Shown: positions 24,075 through 33,038, counted from the stretch's first letter. The stretch: DNA of 64,000 bases from Psychrobacillus sp044762655 (GCF_044762655.1 NZ_JBIWER010000002.1:62001-126000); one strand, 5' to 3'. Numbers and translations: made by a program. The notes: generated by a model from the sequence alone, not told the origin.

Positions 24075-25379
24075 ACCATATTAAATCTAACAATTTTTAT
24101 AATATTATTAGCGTTAACTGCATTCTTTGTAGCAACAGAATTTGCGATTGTAAAAGTACGACAATCTCGAATTGACCAAATTGTTGCGGAAGGTCGTAAA
24201 GGATCTCTTGCTGCAAAACATGTAACGACACATTTGGATGAATATTTATCTGCCTGTCAGCTAGGTATTACAGTAACAGCTCTTGGAATAGGTATGGTAG
24301 GAGAATCGACATTTGAATTCATTCTACATCCGTTGTTTGAAAGCGTTGGTATTGGTACAGATTATATTCACTATTTCACTATTGGTGGTGCATTTGCAAT
24401 TGCGACATTTTTACACGTAGTCGTGGGAGAATTAGCACCTAAAACAGTTGCTATTCAAAAGGCTGAAGCAGTGACACTAGTCTTTGCTAAGCCAATTATG
24501 ATTTTCTACAAAATTTTGTATCCATTTATTTGGTTCTTAAATGGATCTGCCCGGATATTAGTTGGTCTGTTCGGTATGAAACCAGCCTCTGAACATGAGT
24601 TGTCACATACGGAGGAAGAGCTCCGTATGTTGCTTGCTGACAGCTATAAAAGCGGCGAGATTAATCAGAACGAACTAAAATATGTTAATAATGTCTTCGA
24701 ATTTGATGACCGTATTGCTCGTGAAATTATGGTGCCGCGCACTAAAATCATAGGATTTGAAAAAAAGGCAACTTTCCATGATGTCTTAACAATTATTTCT
24801 GAAGAACGGTATACCCGATATCCTGTGTATGAGGAAGACCGTGACAATATAATCGGTTTTATCAATATTAAGGACTTTTTAACACAAGGTATTAATAACC
24901 GAATTACATCAGAGTCATTCGATATTGAAAAATTTATGAATCCTGTAATAAATACAATTGAGTCAACTCCAATTAATAACTTGTTATTGAAAATGCAAAA
25001 AGAACGTACGCATATAGCTATTCTTCTGGATGAGTACGGAGGGACTTCCGGACTTGTTACGGTAGAGGATATTTTAGAAGAAATAGTGGGGGAAATTCGC
25101 GACGAATATGATGAGGATGAGATTGCAGATATTCGCAAAATAGAGGATGATCATTATATTATCCATTCCAATGTGTTGTTAGAGGATGTATCAAGATTGC
25201 TGAGGATTGAATTAGTTAATCCAGACGTAGATACAATTGGCGGATGGTATTATTCACAGGATATTGAACTAGCAGAAGATAATCAAATTGAACAAGATGG
25301 CTATACATTTACGATTTATGAAAAAGAGGATAATCAATTAAGCTTTATTGAAGTGAAAAAAACTATTACTTTTTCATAA
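24072..25379 (+). CDS. CNNM/CorC-type (HlyC/CorC) membrane protein
   Basis: A 435-residue protein of the YhdP/YhdT type: CNNM membrane domain (about 1-190, with TAFFVATEFAIVKVRQSRID and ACQLGITVTALGIGMVGE), a CBS pair (about 205-330), and a C-terminal CorC/HlyC domain (ending YTFTIYEKEDNQLSFIEVKK). Members transport or sense magnesium and other divalent cations. Comparison with YhdP supports the TTG at 24072 as start; an in-frame TGA at 24042 blocks earlier ones. The merR gene upstream mirrors the MerR-CNNM pairing in B. subtilis. Confidence 0.88.
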   Translation: MTILNLTIFIILLALTAFFVATEFAIVKVRQSRIDQIVAEGRKGSLAAKHVTTHLDEYLSACQLGITVTALGIGMVGESTFEFILHPLFESVGIGTDYIHYFTIGGAFAIATFLHVVVGELAPKTVAIQKAEAVTLVFAKPIMIFYKILYPFIWFLNGSARILVGLFGMKPASEHELSHTEEELRMLLADSYKSGEINQNELKYVNNVFEFDDRIAREIMVPRTKIIGFEKKATFHDVLTIISEERYTRYPVYEEDRDNIIGFINIKDFLTQGINNRITSESFDIEKFMNPVINTIESTPINNLLLKMQKERTHIAILLDEYGGTSGLVTVEDILEEIVGEIRDEYDEDEIADIRKIEDDHYIIHSNVLLEDVSRLLRIELVNPDVDTIGGWYYSQDIELAEDNQIEQDGYTFTIYEKEDNQLSFIEVKKTITFS

Positions 25380-25459
25380 ATTTTCCAGCTTCATTCTATT
25401 GTTATTTTGATTAAAAAAAGAATCAGTTAAAAAAAGTTTTTTAATTTTTCGAAAAAGTG

Positions 25460-25489
25460 TTGACAAATAGATTGATAGAAATCTATACT
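25460..25489 (+). promoter_or_regulatory. promoter of the SAM-riboswitch operon
   Basis: TTGACA (25460-25465), 18 bases, TATACT (25484-25489); transcription would start about 25 bases before the riboswitch. Confidence 0.8.
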
Positions 25490-25519
25490 GTGTAACAAGA
25501 TGGAAAACTAAATCTAATA

Positions 25520-25634
25520 CTCTTATCAAGAGTGGCGGAGGGAATAGGCCCTACGATGCCCGGCAACCAACAAGTTCTTAACTTGGAAAGGTGCTAAATC
25601 CTACAAATTCTAATGTGAATTTGGAAGATAAGAG
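25520..25634 (+). ncRNA. SAM-I (S-box) riboswitch
   Basis: Senses S-adenosylmethionine and shuts off the genes behind it. The S-box landmarks are all there: P1 strands CTCTTATC (25520-25527) and GATAAGAG (25627-25634), AAGAGTGGCGGAGGGA, GATGCCCGGCAACC, and AAGGTGCTAAATCC. It is followed by a terminator, so control is by transcription attenuation. Confidence 0.95.
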
Positions 25635-25653
25635 GAGGAACATGCGAATTTGC

Positions 25654-25684
25654 ACCCTCTTCTTAAGTGAAGGGGGTTTTTGTT
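25654..25684 (+). terminator. riboswitch-controlled terminator
   Basis: ACCCTCTTC / GAAGGGGGT stem (25654-25662 with 25669-25677, one G-T pair), loop TTAAGT, then TTTTTGTTT. It lies 20 bases after the S-box core, the usual expression platform. Confidence 0.88.
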
Positions 25685-25746
25685 TGTTCTAATCCTCCCT
25701 CGCCTCCAAAAGCGTCCATCTAAACTACATTTTAGGAGGAATTCAA

Positions 25747-27039
25747 ATGACAAATCTTCAAAAAGAAACACTACTTTTACACGGTGGTCAACAACCAGAC
25801 CCAGTGACAGGTTCAAGAGCAGTACCGATTCACAAAACAACATCCTTTGTATTCAAAAATACTGAACATGCGCAAAACCTATTTGCTCTTGCGGAAACAG
25901 GTAATATCTATTCCCGTATTACGAATCCAACTGTGGATGTTTTTGAACAACGAATTGCATTATTAGAAGGAGGAACAGCAGCAGTTGCACTTTCTTCGGG
26001 AATGGCCGCTATTGCATTCTCAATTTTAAATATTGCAGGAGCAGGGGACGAAATTATTGCTGCTGAAAATTTATACGGTGGTACATTTAATTTATTTGCT
26101 CATACATTGCCGAGATATGGAATTACTGTGAAGTTTGTAGATTCTACGGATCCAGAAAATTTCCGAGCAGCTGTTACAGATAAAACAAAAGCATTTTTTG
26201 CTGAAATCATTGGAAACCCAAGCTTAAATGTATTAGACGTTGAAAACGTGGCTGCTATCGCTAACGAAGTAGGAGTTCCATTATTGGTAGACAATACGTT
26301 TGCTACACCATATGGTTCGAATCCGATTAAACATGGTGCTCATGTAGTGATTCACTCTGCAACTAAATGGATTGGCGGTCATGGTACAACTATCGGTGGA
26401 GTAGTGGTAGATGGAGGAAACTTCAATTGGGATTCTGAGAAATTCCCTGGATTCACACAACCAGATGTGACCTATCATGGGTTAAGATACGGAATAGATG
26501 TTCCGAACGTAGCATTCGCAGTGAAATTACGCGTTCAATTGCTTCGAGATTTTGGCCCAACTTTAAGTCCTGAAGCTGCTTTCTCCTTTCTACAAGGATT
26601 AGAAACACTTCATCTACGTGTACCAAAGCACAATGAAAATGCACAGAAAATTGCTGAGTACTTAGAAAATAACGAAGAAGTGACTTGGGTTAACTACTTA
26701 GGTTTAGAAAGTCATCCTTCGCACGAGCTTGCAAAAAAATACTTACAGATCGGTTTTGGCTCTATACTAACTTTTGGAGTAAAAGGTGGTAAAGAAGCGG
26801 GTCGTAATATTATCGATAATATTGAAATTTGGTCGCATGTAGCTAACGTTGGGGATGCTAAATCACTAATAATCCATCCTGCATCTACAACGCATCAGCA
26901 GTTAACGCCAGAAGACTTGGTAAAATCGGGAGTTACAGAAGACTTAATCCGCTTATCAGTAGGGCTTGAGGCAGTAGAAGATTTACAGGATGCACTTGAT
27001 AAAGTACTCGTAGGGAAAACAAATGTCCTCTCTAGATAG
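25747..27039 (+). CDS. metY: O-acetylhomoserine sulfhydrylase
   Basis: PLP enzyme that makes homocysteine directly from O-acetylhomoserine and sulfide. The 430 residues show the Cys/Met-metabolism fold: SSGMAAIAFSI, YGGTFNLF, DNTFATPY, and the PLP lysine in IHSATKWIGGHGT; the length (about 50 longer than MetB/MetC) and C-terminal VANVGDAKSLIIHPASTTH identify MetY. Directly behind the SAM riboswitch, which confirms methionine control. GGAGGAATTCAA precedes the ATG. Confidence 0.93.
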   Translation: MTNLQKETLLLHGGQQPDPVTGSRAVPIHKTTSFVFKNTEHAQNLFALAETGNIYSRITNPTVDVFEQRIALLEGGTAAVALSSGMAAIAFSILNIAGAGDEIIAAENLYGGTFNLFAHTLPRYGITVKFVDSTDPENFRAAVTDKTKAFFAEIIGNPSLNVLDVENVAAIANEVGVPLLVDNTFATPYGSNPIKHGAHVVIHSATKWIGGHGTTIGGVVVDGGNFNWDSEKFPGFTQPDVTYHGLRYGIDVPNVAFAVKLRVQLLRDFGPTLSPEAAFSFLQGLETLHLRVPKHNENAQKIAEYLENNEEVTWVNYLGLESHPSHELAKKYLQIGFGSILTFGVKGGKEAGRNIIDNIEIWSHVANVGDAKSLIIHPASTTHQQLTPEDLVKSGVTEDLIRLSVGLEAVEDLQDALDKVLVGKTNVLSR

Positions 27040-27171
27040 AATTTTATTGATAATTGGGTAAAGATGGGCTACAATATGTAAAATAGTTCTTCGTAAATAA
27101 TTGCGATTTAGAATTTTACTAATAGAAGCAAATTGGAACTCAATTGTGCGGATTCAGTTGGAGGAGATAGC

Positions 27172-28158
27172 ATGGCGACAATAAAAGCAGCAATCCTAGG
27201 TTTCGGAACAGTCGGGCAAGGGATTTACCACATTGTAAACGAAAAAAGAGAAGATCTTAAAAAGTCGTTAGGATTAGATCTGGAAATTAGTGCTATACTC
27301 GTAAATAACGTTGGCAAAGAAAGAATAGCTACACCGGGTGTCTTAGTTACTGATGACTTTGAGGATATTATCAATATTCCTGGGCTCCAAGTAGTATTCG
27401 AGGCAATTGTTAATGAGGAACCAGCATATAACTACCTATGTAGAGCGATTGACAAAGGATGTCACGTAATAACGGCAAACAAAGTGATGTTCTCTAAATA
27501 TAGTATCCCATTGCATGAGCGCGCGAAGTCTCGTGGAGTATTTATAGGATATGAGGCAACAACAGCAGGTGGAGTCCCTGTTATTAAGACATTGAAAAAT
27601 CTATTACAAGTGAACTCAGTGAAAAGAATTCAAGGAATCTTAAATGGTACGTCGAATTACATTTTGACACAAATGCGGCAAGATGAATGTCAATTTGATG
27701 ATTCATTGAAAGAGGCACAGGACCTTGGCTATGCAGAAGCAGATCCTTATAACGACGTGTCTGGTCAAGATGCATTCCGTAAACTGATGATTCTTAGTGC
27801 ACTAGCGTTTAAAAAACAACCTAATTGGAACGATGTTCGTGTAGTTGGTATTGATGAAATCTCATTAGAGGACGTCCGTAAAGCAAAGGAACAAGGACTG
27901 CGTTACCGTCATGTGGCAGAAATTGAGCAAGACGAAAACGGAGAACTTTACGCTTCTGTTGGTCCACAATTAGTAGGAGCAGACCATCCATTATATTCAA
28001 TTGAAGGAGTAAACAACGCAGTTGCTCTAGATACAAACTATATTGGGACATTAACATTAGTTGGTCCAGGAGCAGGTATGTACCCAACTGCAAGTGTGAT
28101 GGTAGAAGATTATGCAGAAATTATCGGCAAACGAGCTGGGTTCTTTATTACGATCTAA
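27172..28158 (+). CDS. hom: homoserine dehydrogenase, short form
   Basis: Reduces aspartate semialdehyde to homoserine, the precursor of the O-acetylhomoserine used by MetY. The N-terminal Rossmann motif AILGFGTVGQG and the family signature GILNGTSNYILTQM...DLGYAEADPYNDVSGQDAFRKL are clear. At 328 residues it lacks the C-terminal ACT domain of the usual 430-residue enzyme, so threonine feedback is probably missing. ATG at 27172 follows GGAGGAG; the frame is open back to 27133. It is 132 bp behind metY with no terminator between, so likely riboswitch-controlled too. Confidence 0.88.
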   Translation: MATIKAAILGFGTVGQGIYHIVNEKREDLKKSLGLDLEISAILVNNVGKERIATPGVLVTDDFEDIINIPGLQVVFEAIVNEEPAYNYLCRAIDKGCHVITANKVMFSKYSIPLHERAKSRGVFIGYEATTAGGVPVIKTLKNLLQVNSVKRIQGILNGTSNYILTQMRQDECQFDDSLKEAQDLGYAEADPYNDVSGQDAFRKLMILSALAFKKQPNWNDVRVVGIDEISLEDVRKAKEQGLRYRHVAEIEQDENGELYASVGPQLVGADHPLYSIEGVNNAVALDTNYIGTLTLVGPGAGMYPTASVMVEDYAEIIGKRAGFFITI

Positions 28159-28168
28159 TTTTTATAAC

Positions 28169-28204
28169 AAAAGGACATTCTCCTCATTCGGAGAACGTCC
28201 TTTT
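28169..28204 (+). terminator. terminator of the metY-hom unit
   Basis: AAAAGGACATTCTCC / GGAGAACGTCCTTTT (28169-28183 with 28190-28204), one mismatch, six-base loop, then CCTTTG. Also usable for the small gene on the other strand. Confidence 0.85.
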
Positions 28205-28212
28205 CCTTTGTA

Positions 28213-28443
28213 TTAATCTTCATCTTTAACATCAATATCATCCGGGATTGGAGTATTTCGCCATTCGTCGATTTGTTGTTTCAGCTCCTCAAGCTGCTGT
28301 AAGTGTGTTTCAAACTGAGCGCTATTAACGTAATACTCTTCACCATCAAAAATAGCACGAATCTTCTTTTCTGAAATATATCGTTTTACTTGATCAATAG
28401 GCATTGATAAATAATTCGCAGTTTCTTCTACTGACATATACAT
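28213..28443 (-). CDS. excisionase-type helix-turn-helix protein
   Basis: A 76-residue protein with a MerR/excisionase-like winged helix at the start (MYMSVEETANYLSMPIDQVKRYISEKKIRAIFDGEEYYV) and a helical, acidic tail. Despite the name, no integrase or attachment site is near; in Bacilli such small proteins are common chromosomal DNA-binding proteins of unknown role. GGAGG eight bases before the ATG. Confidence 0.65.
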   Translation of the reverse strand: MYMSVEETANYLSMPIDQVKRYISEKKIRAIFDGEEYYVNSAQFETHLQQLEELKQQIDEWRNTPIPDDIDVKDED

Positions 28444-28543
28444 GTAAAATGCCTCCTATCGTTATTAGTATAAGATACGATTGGCAGTAACTCAATATGT
28501 GCTATATTGGAAGTTAGAAAATGTGGAAAGGTAGGGGAATAAC

Positions 28544-29440
28544 TTGACCGTATTACCATACATATTTGTACTATTTGGTGCTATTTTGTGGGGAACAACT
28601 GGAACTGCACAAACATTTTTACCTGACAGTGCTCACCCATTTATCATTAGTGCTGGACGTTCTGCAACAGGAGGAATATTCCTTTTGATTATTATGGTTC
28701 TATTAAAAAAAATTAAATTCCGTTCATGGCCCTGGAAACAAACACTATACGCCGCTATTTGTATTTCATTGTTTCAGCTCTTATTCTTTTCATCGGTGCG
28801 TTTAACTGGGGTAGCAATAGCGAGTGTGGTTGCAATCGGAAGTGCACCTGTATTTTCAGGTTTAATAGAGTGGATATTTTTAAAAATGCGTCCTACAAAG
28901 ATTTGGGGAATCTCCACTGGCTTAGCTATTACTGGCTGTATGTTTTTATTTGTTACAAAAGGTGAAGTGAGCATTAATCCATTAGGGGTTTTGTACTCGT
29001 TGGTCGCAGGACTTATTTTTGCATTATATACAATGACAAGCAAATCGTTGTTGCAAAAAGAAGATGCTATCTCAGTAGTTGCAATGACTTTCTCGCTTAG
29101 CGCATTATTGTTAACTCCCTTCTTTTTTATATTTGATGTAAGTTGGTTGAAGGATACTGGAAACATAGGAATCATTTTTTATTTGGGAATAGCAACTACT
29201 AGTATTGCTTATGTATTATACGGATGGGGACTACGTAAAATCCCCGCTTCCTCCGCGCTTACTTTATCTCTGGCAGAGCCGACTACAGCGGCTTTACTTG
29301 GGGTTGTTGTAGTGGGAGAAATACTTAGTGCAACTTCTTGGGTAGGAATTGGTTTATTACTAGGGAGTATAGCTATTTTAACGTTTGGAAGTAAATCATC
29401 TAGCCGACAACTTGAAAAAGAAGGTAAAGTGTCTGTTTAA
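28544..29440 (+). CDS. EamA-family (DMT) exporter
   Basis: A 298-residue protein with ten transmembrane helices in two EamA repeats (first about 5-140: FGAILWGTTGTAQTF, second about 150-285: LYSLVAGLIFALYTM, YVLYGWGLRKIPASSALTLSLAEPTTAALLG). Drug/metabolite exporter superfamily, substrate not predictable; amino-acid export is common. TTG start after GGGG. Stand-alone with its own terminator. Confidence 0.85.
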   Translation: MTVLPYIFVLFGAILWGTTGTAQTFLPDSAHPFIISAGRSATGGIFLLIIMVLLKKIKFRSWPWKQTLYAAICISLFQLLFFSSVRLTGVAIASVVAIGSAPVFSGLIEWIFLKMRPTKIWGISTGLAITGCMFLFVTKGEVSINPLGVLYSLVAGLIFALYTMTSKSLLQKEDAISVVAMTFSLSALLLTPFFFIFDVSWLKDTGNIGIIFYLGIATTSIAYVLYGWGLRKIPASSALTLSLAEPTTAALLGVVVVGEILSATSWVGIGLLLGSIAILTFGSKSSSRQLEKEGKVSV

Positions 29441-29458
29441 ATAGAACGAAATAAATAC

Positions 29459-29496
29459 AAAAGGCTGTTTCGGGATATACCGGAACAGCCTTTCTT
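29459..29496 (+). terminator. terminator after the EamA gene
   Basis: AAAGGCTGTTTCGG / CCGGAACAGCCTTT (29460-29473 with 29480-29493), one G-T pair, six-base loop, followed by CTT. Confidence 0.8.
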
Positions 29497-29567
29497 GAAA
29501 GATAAGAAAGTATATAAAAATGTCCTGTGAATACTGGGTTAATAGGACTTAAAAAATGAATAATACT

Positions 29568-29713
29568 ACTGATTTCCGTTTCAGGTGGACGTCAGCATTT
29601 CTAATAACTCCCTTGGAAAACATATAGCAAAACGTCTGTCCAAAGCTCTTCGAAAACGATCGAAAATGGTTTTGGACATAAAAGGACCGGGCGTCTTTTT
29701 GCCCGGTTTTTCT
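29568..29713. repeat. remnant of a dispersed Bacillales repeat, ending in a terminator
   Basis: CTGATTTCCGTTTCAGGTGG at 29568-29587 looks like the opening of a repeat common between Bacillales genes (recalled, not checked). The rest has GTCCAAA (29638-29644) facing TTTGGAC (29670-29676), then a strong terminator ACCGGGC / GCCCGGT with TTTTTC (29686-29713) that has no gene in front of it on this strand. Confidence 0.45.
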
Positions 29714-29747
29714 TGTACGTAAAAATTAAAAATTGTTTTGGAACATT

Positions 29748-29775
29748 TGAAAACGTCATGTAGATGAGTATCGTC
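29748..29775 (+). promoter_or_regulatory. ECF-type promoter in front of the sigma gene
   Basis: TGAAAAC (29748-29754), 17 bases, CGTC (29772-29775). This fits the -35 TGAAAC and -10 CGT(C/A) used by Bacillus ECF sigma factors, so the sigma factor encoded at 29809 may drive its own operon. Confidence 0.6.
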
Positions 29776-29808
29776 TATTAGTTAAAGGCAAGGTTAGGGG
29801 AGTGTGAG

Positions 29809-30333
29809 ATGAATCGTTTTTTGGCAGAGCAACATTTTCAAAAAGTTATGGAAGAATATACCGACTATTTGTTAAAGCTTGCCTACTTGTATATAAAAGA
29901 TTGGTCGGCTGCGGAGGATATCGTACAGGATGCATTTTTAACCTATTATCAGAAATTTGAACAGTTTGAAGAACGTTCTTCATTGAAAACTTATTTAGCA
30001 AAAATAACGATTAATAAATGTAAGGATTATTTAAAAAGCTGGCGGTATCGTAAGCAAGTGTTAACGAATAACTTTATAAATCCTGCAAAAAAGAACAGAA
30101 ACCGAATCATAGAAGAGGATGAAAAGATAGAACTCGCAGATGCAGTCCTCCTGCTACCAGTAAAGTATCGAGAAGTCGTTATTTATTATTATTTTGAAGA
30201 ATTATCCGTGTTAGAAATTGCTCTACTACTGTCCATCCCAGACAATACCGTCAAGACAAGGCTCAGAAAAGCGCGGTCACTTTTAAAGATTCAGTTGAAA
30301 GGGAATGATTGGGAGGTGCTAATCCATGAATGA
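29809..30333 (+). CDS. ECF RNA polymerase sigma factor
   Basis: A 174-residue group 4 sigma factor. Region 2 (about residues 12-75: YTDYLLKLAYLYIKDW, AEDIVQDAFLTYYQKFEQF) and region 4 (about 110-165: LLPVKYREVVIYYYFEELS, EIALLLSIPDNTVKTRLRKA) are clear. It lacks any extra C-terminal domain. It is translationally linked to the next gene (8-base ATGAATGA overlap), the usual sigma/anti-sigma arrangement, and has an ECF-like promoter upstream. Group membership (SigM, SigX, SigY-like) cannot be fixed by eye. Confidence 0.9.
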   Translation: MNRFLAEQHFQKVMEEYTDYLLKLAYLYIKDWSAAEDIVQDAFLTYYQKFEQFEERSSLKTYLAKITINKCKDYLKSWRYRKQVLTNNFINPAKKNRNRIIEEDEKIELADAVLLLPVKYREVVIYYYFEELSVLEIALLLSIPDNTVKTRLRKARSLLKIQLKGNDWEVLIHE

Positions 30334-32248
30334 AATAAAACAACAGCTGCTAACCAAAATGGGTGATACATCTGAACGAGTACATCGGATTCAAAAGCAG
30401 GTGAACTTAAAAAAATCAAAAAAGACTAATGAAAATAAGGAACGCTGGGTGTACTACGGGATACTCGTTACATTTATAGGATTACTCGCATTTAGCGCAA
30501 ATTTATGGTCTTCAAAATTAATAAATGAAAATGGTCAACTAACAGAACCCGGATTAGTCTTACCACCAGAAGAAGAGGACACTGAAATCACTTTTGAAAA
30601 AGGGGATGATTACGAGGAACTAAAACAATATCTTCCTCCTCATGGAGCTGAGGCTGTTTTTTTAGGTGGCTTCGAAAATGGTGGAAGTACTACTCAAACG
30701 TATTGGTTGGATGATCATTATGTTCAACAGGTTATGAGTAATGATGGTGGGAGTGTAGAGCGTGTTTATCGATTAGATGGAGATCAGATCGAAATTGTTT
30801 ATGAAGAGATGGTGGACGATGTATCAGGTCGATTGCAATGGTCAAGTGAAGAATTGAACAAACTTCCCAAGGGAGAGCTTTTTTTGGAAGCTCCTTTGAA
30901 AATAGGAGATGAGTATGGAGATTGGACTGTTATGGACACTTCGGGAAAGGTCACTACTACGTACGGCGATTTTACAAATGTATTGATTTTCGAAAGTATA
31001 AAAGATGACCATCGAATGAGAAGATATTATGTCCCAGGTTTTGGTGAGGTGAAATGGGAAAATGATTTTCTGGATAAGGAAAGCGGTGAATATGAACCGA
31101 TGATTTACACGGACTTGGTTACATTCACTTTAACGGAAGAAGAGGTAGTAACCCCTGCTCATTTTGATGTAAAAATTGAAAATAATTTTACCCCTTCTTA
31201 TAATACTCCCTGGCAGCCTTCGCCAAGTGGAAACCAGCAAGCAACAATTGAAGGAATACATGCACAGGCAGGGGAAGAAGGAGAAGATATATTAGTTATA
31301 GAAAACTTGGAAACGGACGAAACCACTATTTTTAAACTAAAAGATAATGAGCACGGGCAATATACTCCTAAGAAAGTTGAATGGATTGATGAGGACAGAG
31401 CGTTCGTCATCATAGGAAATGCATATGGGATGGTAACTATGGGGGGGAAGCTATACGAGTTAAATATTAAAGATAATATCGTTACTCCGATTATTACAGA
31501 CTTAACACCGAGAGAAGAGATTATGTCTGTTAAAGTTAACCAAGATGGTACATTCACTTATGAGAAACATGTGTATGATACAGATAATATGGATCCGAGT
31601 GAAAGCCATGTAGAGGAAGGGAAACTTCCTATTCCAGCTAGGGATAAAAATATGAAAGTTAGCTTTTGGGAGAATCTAGCTCATTTAGAGACAATAGACT
31701 TAACAGGAAATGCAATAGAAAGTCTACAAGGGGCAGAAATACTGAAAAATACAGAAAATCTATTCTTAGCAAACAACAATATAACGGATATAACTTCCTT
31801 GAAGAATTTAGAAAAACTGAAGTATCTAGAGTTAAGTAACAACCGAATTACTTCTATAGATGCACTAGAAGGTATAACTGATTTAGATAATCTCCTATTA
31901 AACGGTAATCCCATTAATGATTTTACTGTTATCAGTAAACTCGAGCATTTAACTTTTCTATCTTTAGAAGAGACACAGTTAGATACGCTTACAGTTGTTC
32001 ACAAACTGAAATACTTAAATCGAATAAATATTTCAGAGACTAAAGTGTCAGATTTGACACCTTTAGAAAACTTAAAGGAATTAACGTATCTAGATATTCG
32101 AGGAACCAATATAACAAGCATTAAACCATTAGTAAAGCTGGATAAGCTAAAATATCTTTTATTGGACAAAGACAAAGTATTAGATTGGGAATTATTAGCT
32201 AAAAAAGATGGCCTTCGAATATCCGAGGAAATTATTCTTGCAGAATAA
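30326..32248 (+). CDS. membrane anti-sigma candidate with leucine-rich repeats
   Basis: A 640-residue protein in the anti-sigma position. Residues 1-40 are cytoplasmic, charged and short; one helix spans about 42-61; the outside part has an unknown beta-rich region (about 90-280), a DUF4652-like segment (about 290-430, ending near IMSVKVNQDGTFTYEKHVY), and eight internalin-type leucine-rich repeats of exactly 22 residues (about 451-626; units of the form L-x2-L-x2-L-x-L-x2-N-x-I). The combination could let the LRRs sense an external ligand and release the sigma factor. No zinc anti-sigma motif is present, so the anti-sigma role is inference from the gene order. Confidence 0.7.
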   Translation: MNEIKQQLLTKMGDTSERVHRIQKQVNLKKSKKTNENKERWVYYGILVTFIGLLAFSANLWSSKLINENGQLTEPGLVLPPEEEDTEITFEKGDDYEELKQYLPPHGAEAVFLGGFENGGSTTQTYWLDDHYVQQVMSNDGGSVERVYRLDGDQIEIVYEEMVDDVSGRLQWSSEELNKLPKGELFLEAPLKIGDEYGDWTVMDTSGKVTTTYGDFTNVLIFESIKDDHRMRRYYVPGFGEVKWENDFLDKESGEYEPMIYTDLVTFTLTEEEVVTPAHFDVKIENNFTPSYNTPWQPSPSGNQQATIEGIHAQAGEEGEDILVIENLETDETTIFKLKDNEHGQYTPKKVEWIDEDRAFVIIGNAYGMVTMGGKLYELNIKDNIVTPIITDLTPREEIMSVKVNQDGTFTYEKHVYDTDNMDPSESHVEEGKLPIPARDKNMKVSFWENLAHLETIDLTGNAIESLQGAEILKNTENLFLANNNITDITSLKNLEKLKYLELSNNRITSIDALEGITDLDNLLLNGNPINDFTVISKLEHLTFLSLEETQLDTLTVVHKLKYLNRINISETKVSDLTPLENLKELTYLDIRGTNITSIKPLVKLDKLKYLLLDKDKVLDWELLAKKDGLRISEEIILAE

Positions 32249-32286
32249 AAAATTATTTATTCTAACTAAAATTTGTGTAACAAGAA

Positions 32287-32317
32287 AGGGAGGGTGTGAC
32301 GTGAGTCATGCCCTCCT
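32287..32317. terminator. stem-loop between LRR gene and small membrane gene
   Basis: Inverted repeat around GGGAGGGTGTGAC / GTCATGCCCTCC, loop of four to six bases. Poor T run on either strand, but it sits between two convergent genes. Confidence 0.5.
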
Positions 32318-32328
32318 AAAAAGCTTTC

Positions 32329-32496
32329 TTAATTAATATTATTGTTGTTCTGTAGTCCGTCTAGCTTTCTAGAAATCTCTCTTAAAAGCATATTGCGTTC
32401 ATTACTAGATTTAACAAGTGTTAATAAAAACCAAATAACAAAAATCCAAAAAACAAAGAAAATAAGTACCGGAATAAGTGCAATTATACTACTCAT
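32329..32496 (-). CDS. 55-residue membrane protein
   Basis: Too short for usual ORF cut-offs, but convincing: GGAGGAGA lies before the ATG, and the product has one helix (MSSIIALIPVLIFFVFWIFV to about residue 28), then a short helical tail KSSNERNMLLREISRKLDGL and an asparagine-rich end. Not recognised. It may interact with membranes or larger transporters. It lies directly behind the LRR gene on the opposite strand. Confidence 0.6.
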   Translation of the reverse strand: MSSIIALIPVLIFFVFWIFVIWFLLTLVKSSNERNMLLREISRKLDGLQNNNNIN

Positions 32497-32551
32497 AAAG
32501 GGCTCTCCTCCTTTAATTAAAACTATAGAATAATTGGAAAATACCGTTAAA

Positions 32552-32911
32552 TTATTTAGGAGACGGGCTTAAATGTTCGTGTATTAAAAGCCATTTATCG
32601 TGAGTTTTCACAAATACATTGGTAGCTCTACCTTCACCACTGGCATAATCTCCGTTAATATAGCCTTCGTAGAAATAAGTATAAATACATGTAGCAGATG
32701 AATCTCCTTTGAAGAGCCATTTAATTTCACGTGCTTCATAGTTCTCGTCCCTGACATAAGTCCAAGCGTTTTCAAAATAGGACTGTATTTCTTTGTGATT
32801 AGTACAAGTTTGATTTGAGAAAAAATACATAGCCTCTGGGTGTAAAACCTTTCGGACTTCTTCAAAGTCATGTGTGTTCGTTGCTTTAATATACTCATGC
32901 AATATTTCCAT
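32552..32911 (-). CDS. NTF2/SnoaL-like protein
   Basis: A 119-residue protein with the cone-shaped NTF2-like fold: helix ILHEYIKATNTHDFEEVRKVLHPEAMYFF, then alternating strands ending GRATNVFVKTHDKWLLIHEHLSP. Members include ketosteroid isomerase-like enzymes and binding proteins; substrate unknown. AAAGGAGG before the ATG. Confidence 0.7.
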   Translation of the reverse strand: MEILHEYIKATNTHDFEEVRKVLHPEAMYFFSNQTCTNHKEIQSYFENAWTYVRDENYEAREIKWLFKGDSSATCIYTYFYEGYINGDYASGEGRATNVFVKTHDKWLLIHEHLSPSPK

Positions 32912-33010
32912 TATTAACCTCCTTTATGTATTAATTTAATATTAAGTAAAACTACTAATTTAGACAATTCTTTATAGGTTCCGGCTTGGAGGACTATTGC
33001 CAAAGGAAAA

Positions 33011-33038
33011 AAGAAGCTTACCATGTTGGTGAGCTCTT
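33011..33038 (-). terminator. terminator of the LytTR gene
   Basis: GCTTACC / GGTGAGC stem with ATGTT loop, extended by AGAA / TCTT, and TTTTTTCC following on the minus strand. Confidence 0.7.

Noticed and set aside
24665..25138. 157-codon ORF antisense to the CNNM gene
   Set aside because: Shadow of the coding frame; serine/isoleucine-rich composition typical of reversed codons.
28213..28443. Prophage or integrative element marked by an excisionase-like gene
   Set aside because: No integrase, attachment site or phage genes nearby; such small HTH proteins are common chromosomal genes.
29568..29713. Novel structured RNA before the ECF sigma gene
   Set aside because: Its beginning looks like a known-type dispersed repeat; no promoter in front, and hairpins are those of a degraded repeat and a stray terminator.
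32342..32533. Plus-strand 63-codon ORF
   Set aside because: It is the shadow of the minus-strand 55-residue gene at 32329-32496, which has GGAGGAGA and a clear helix.
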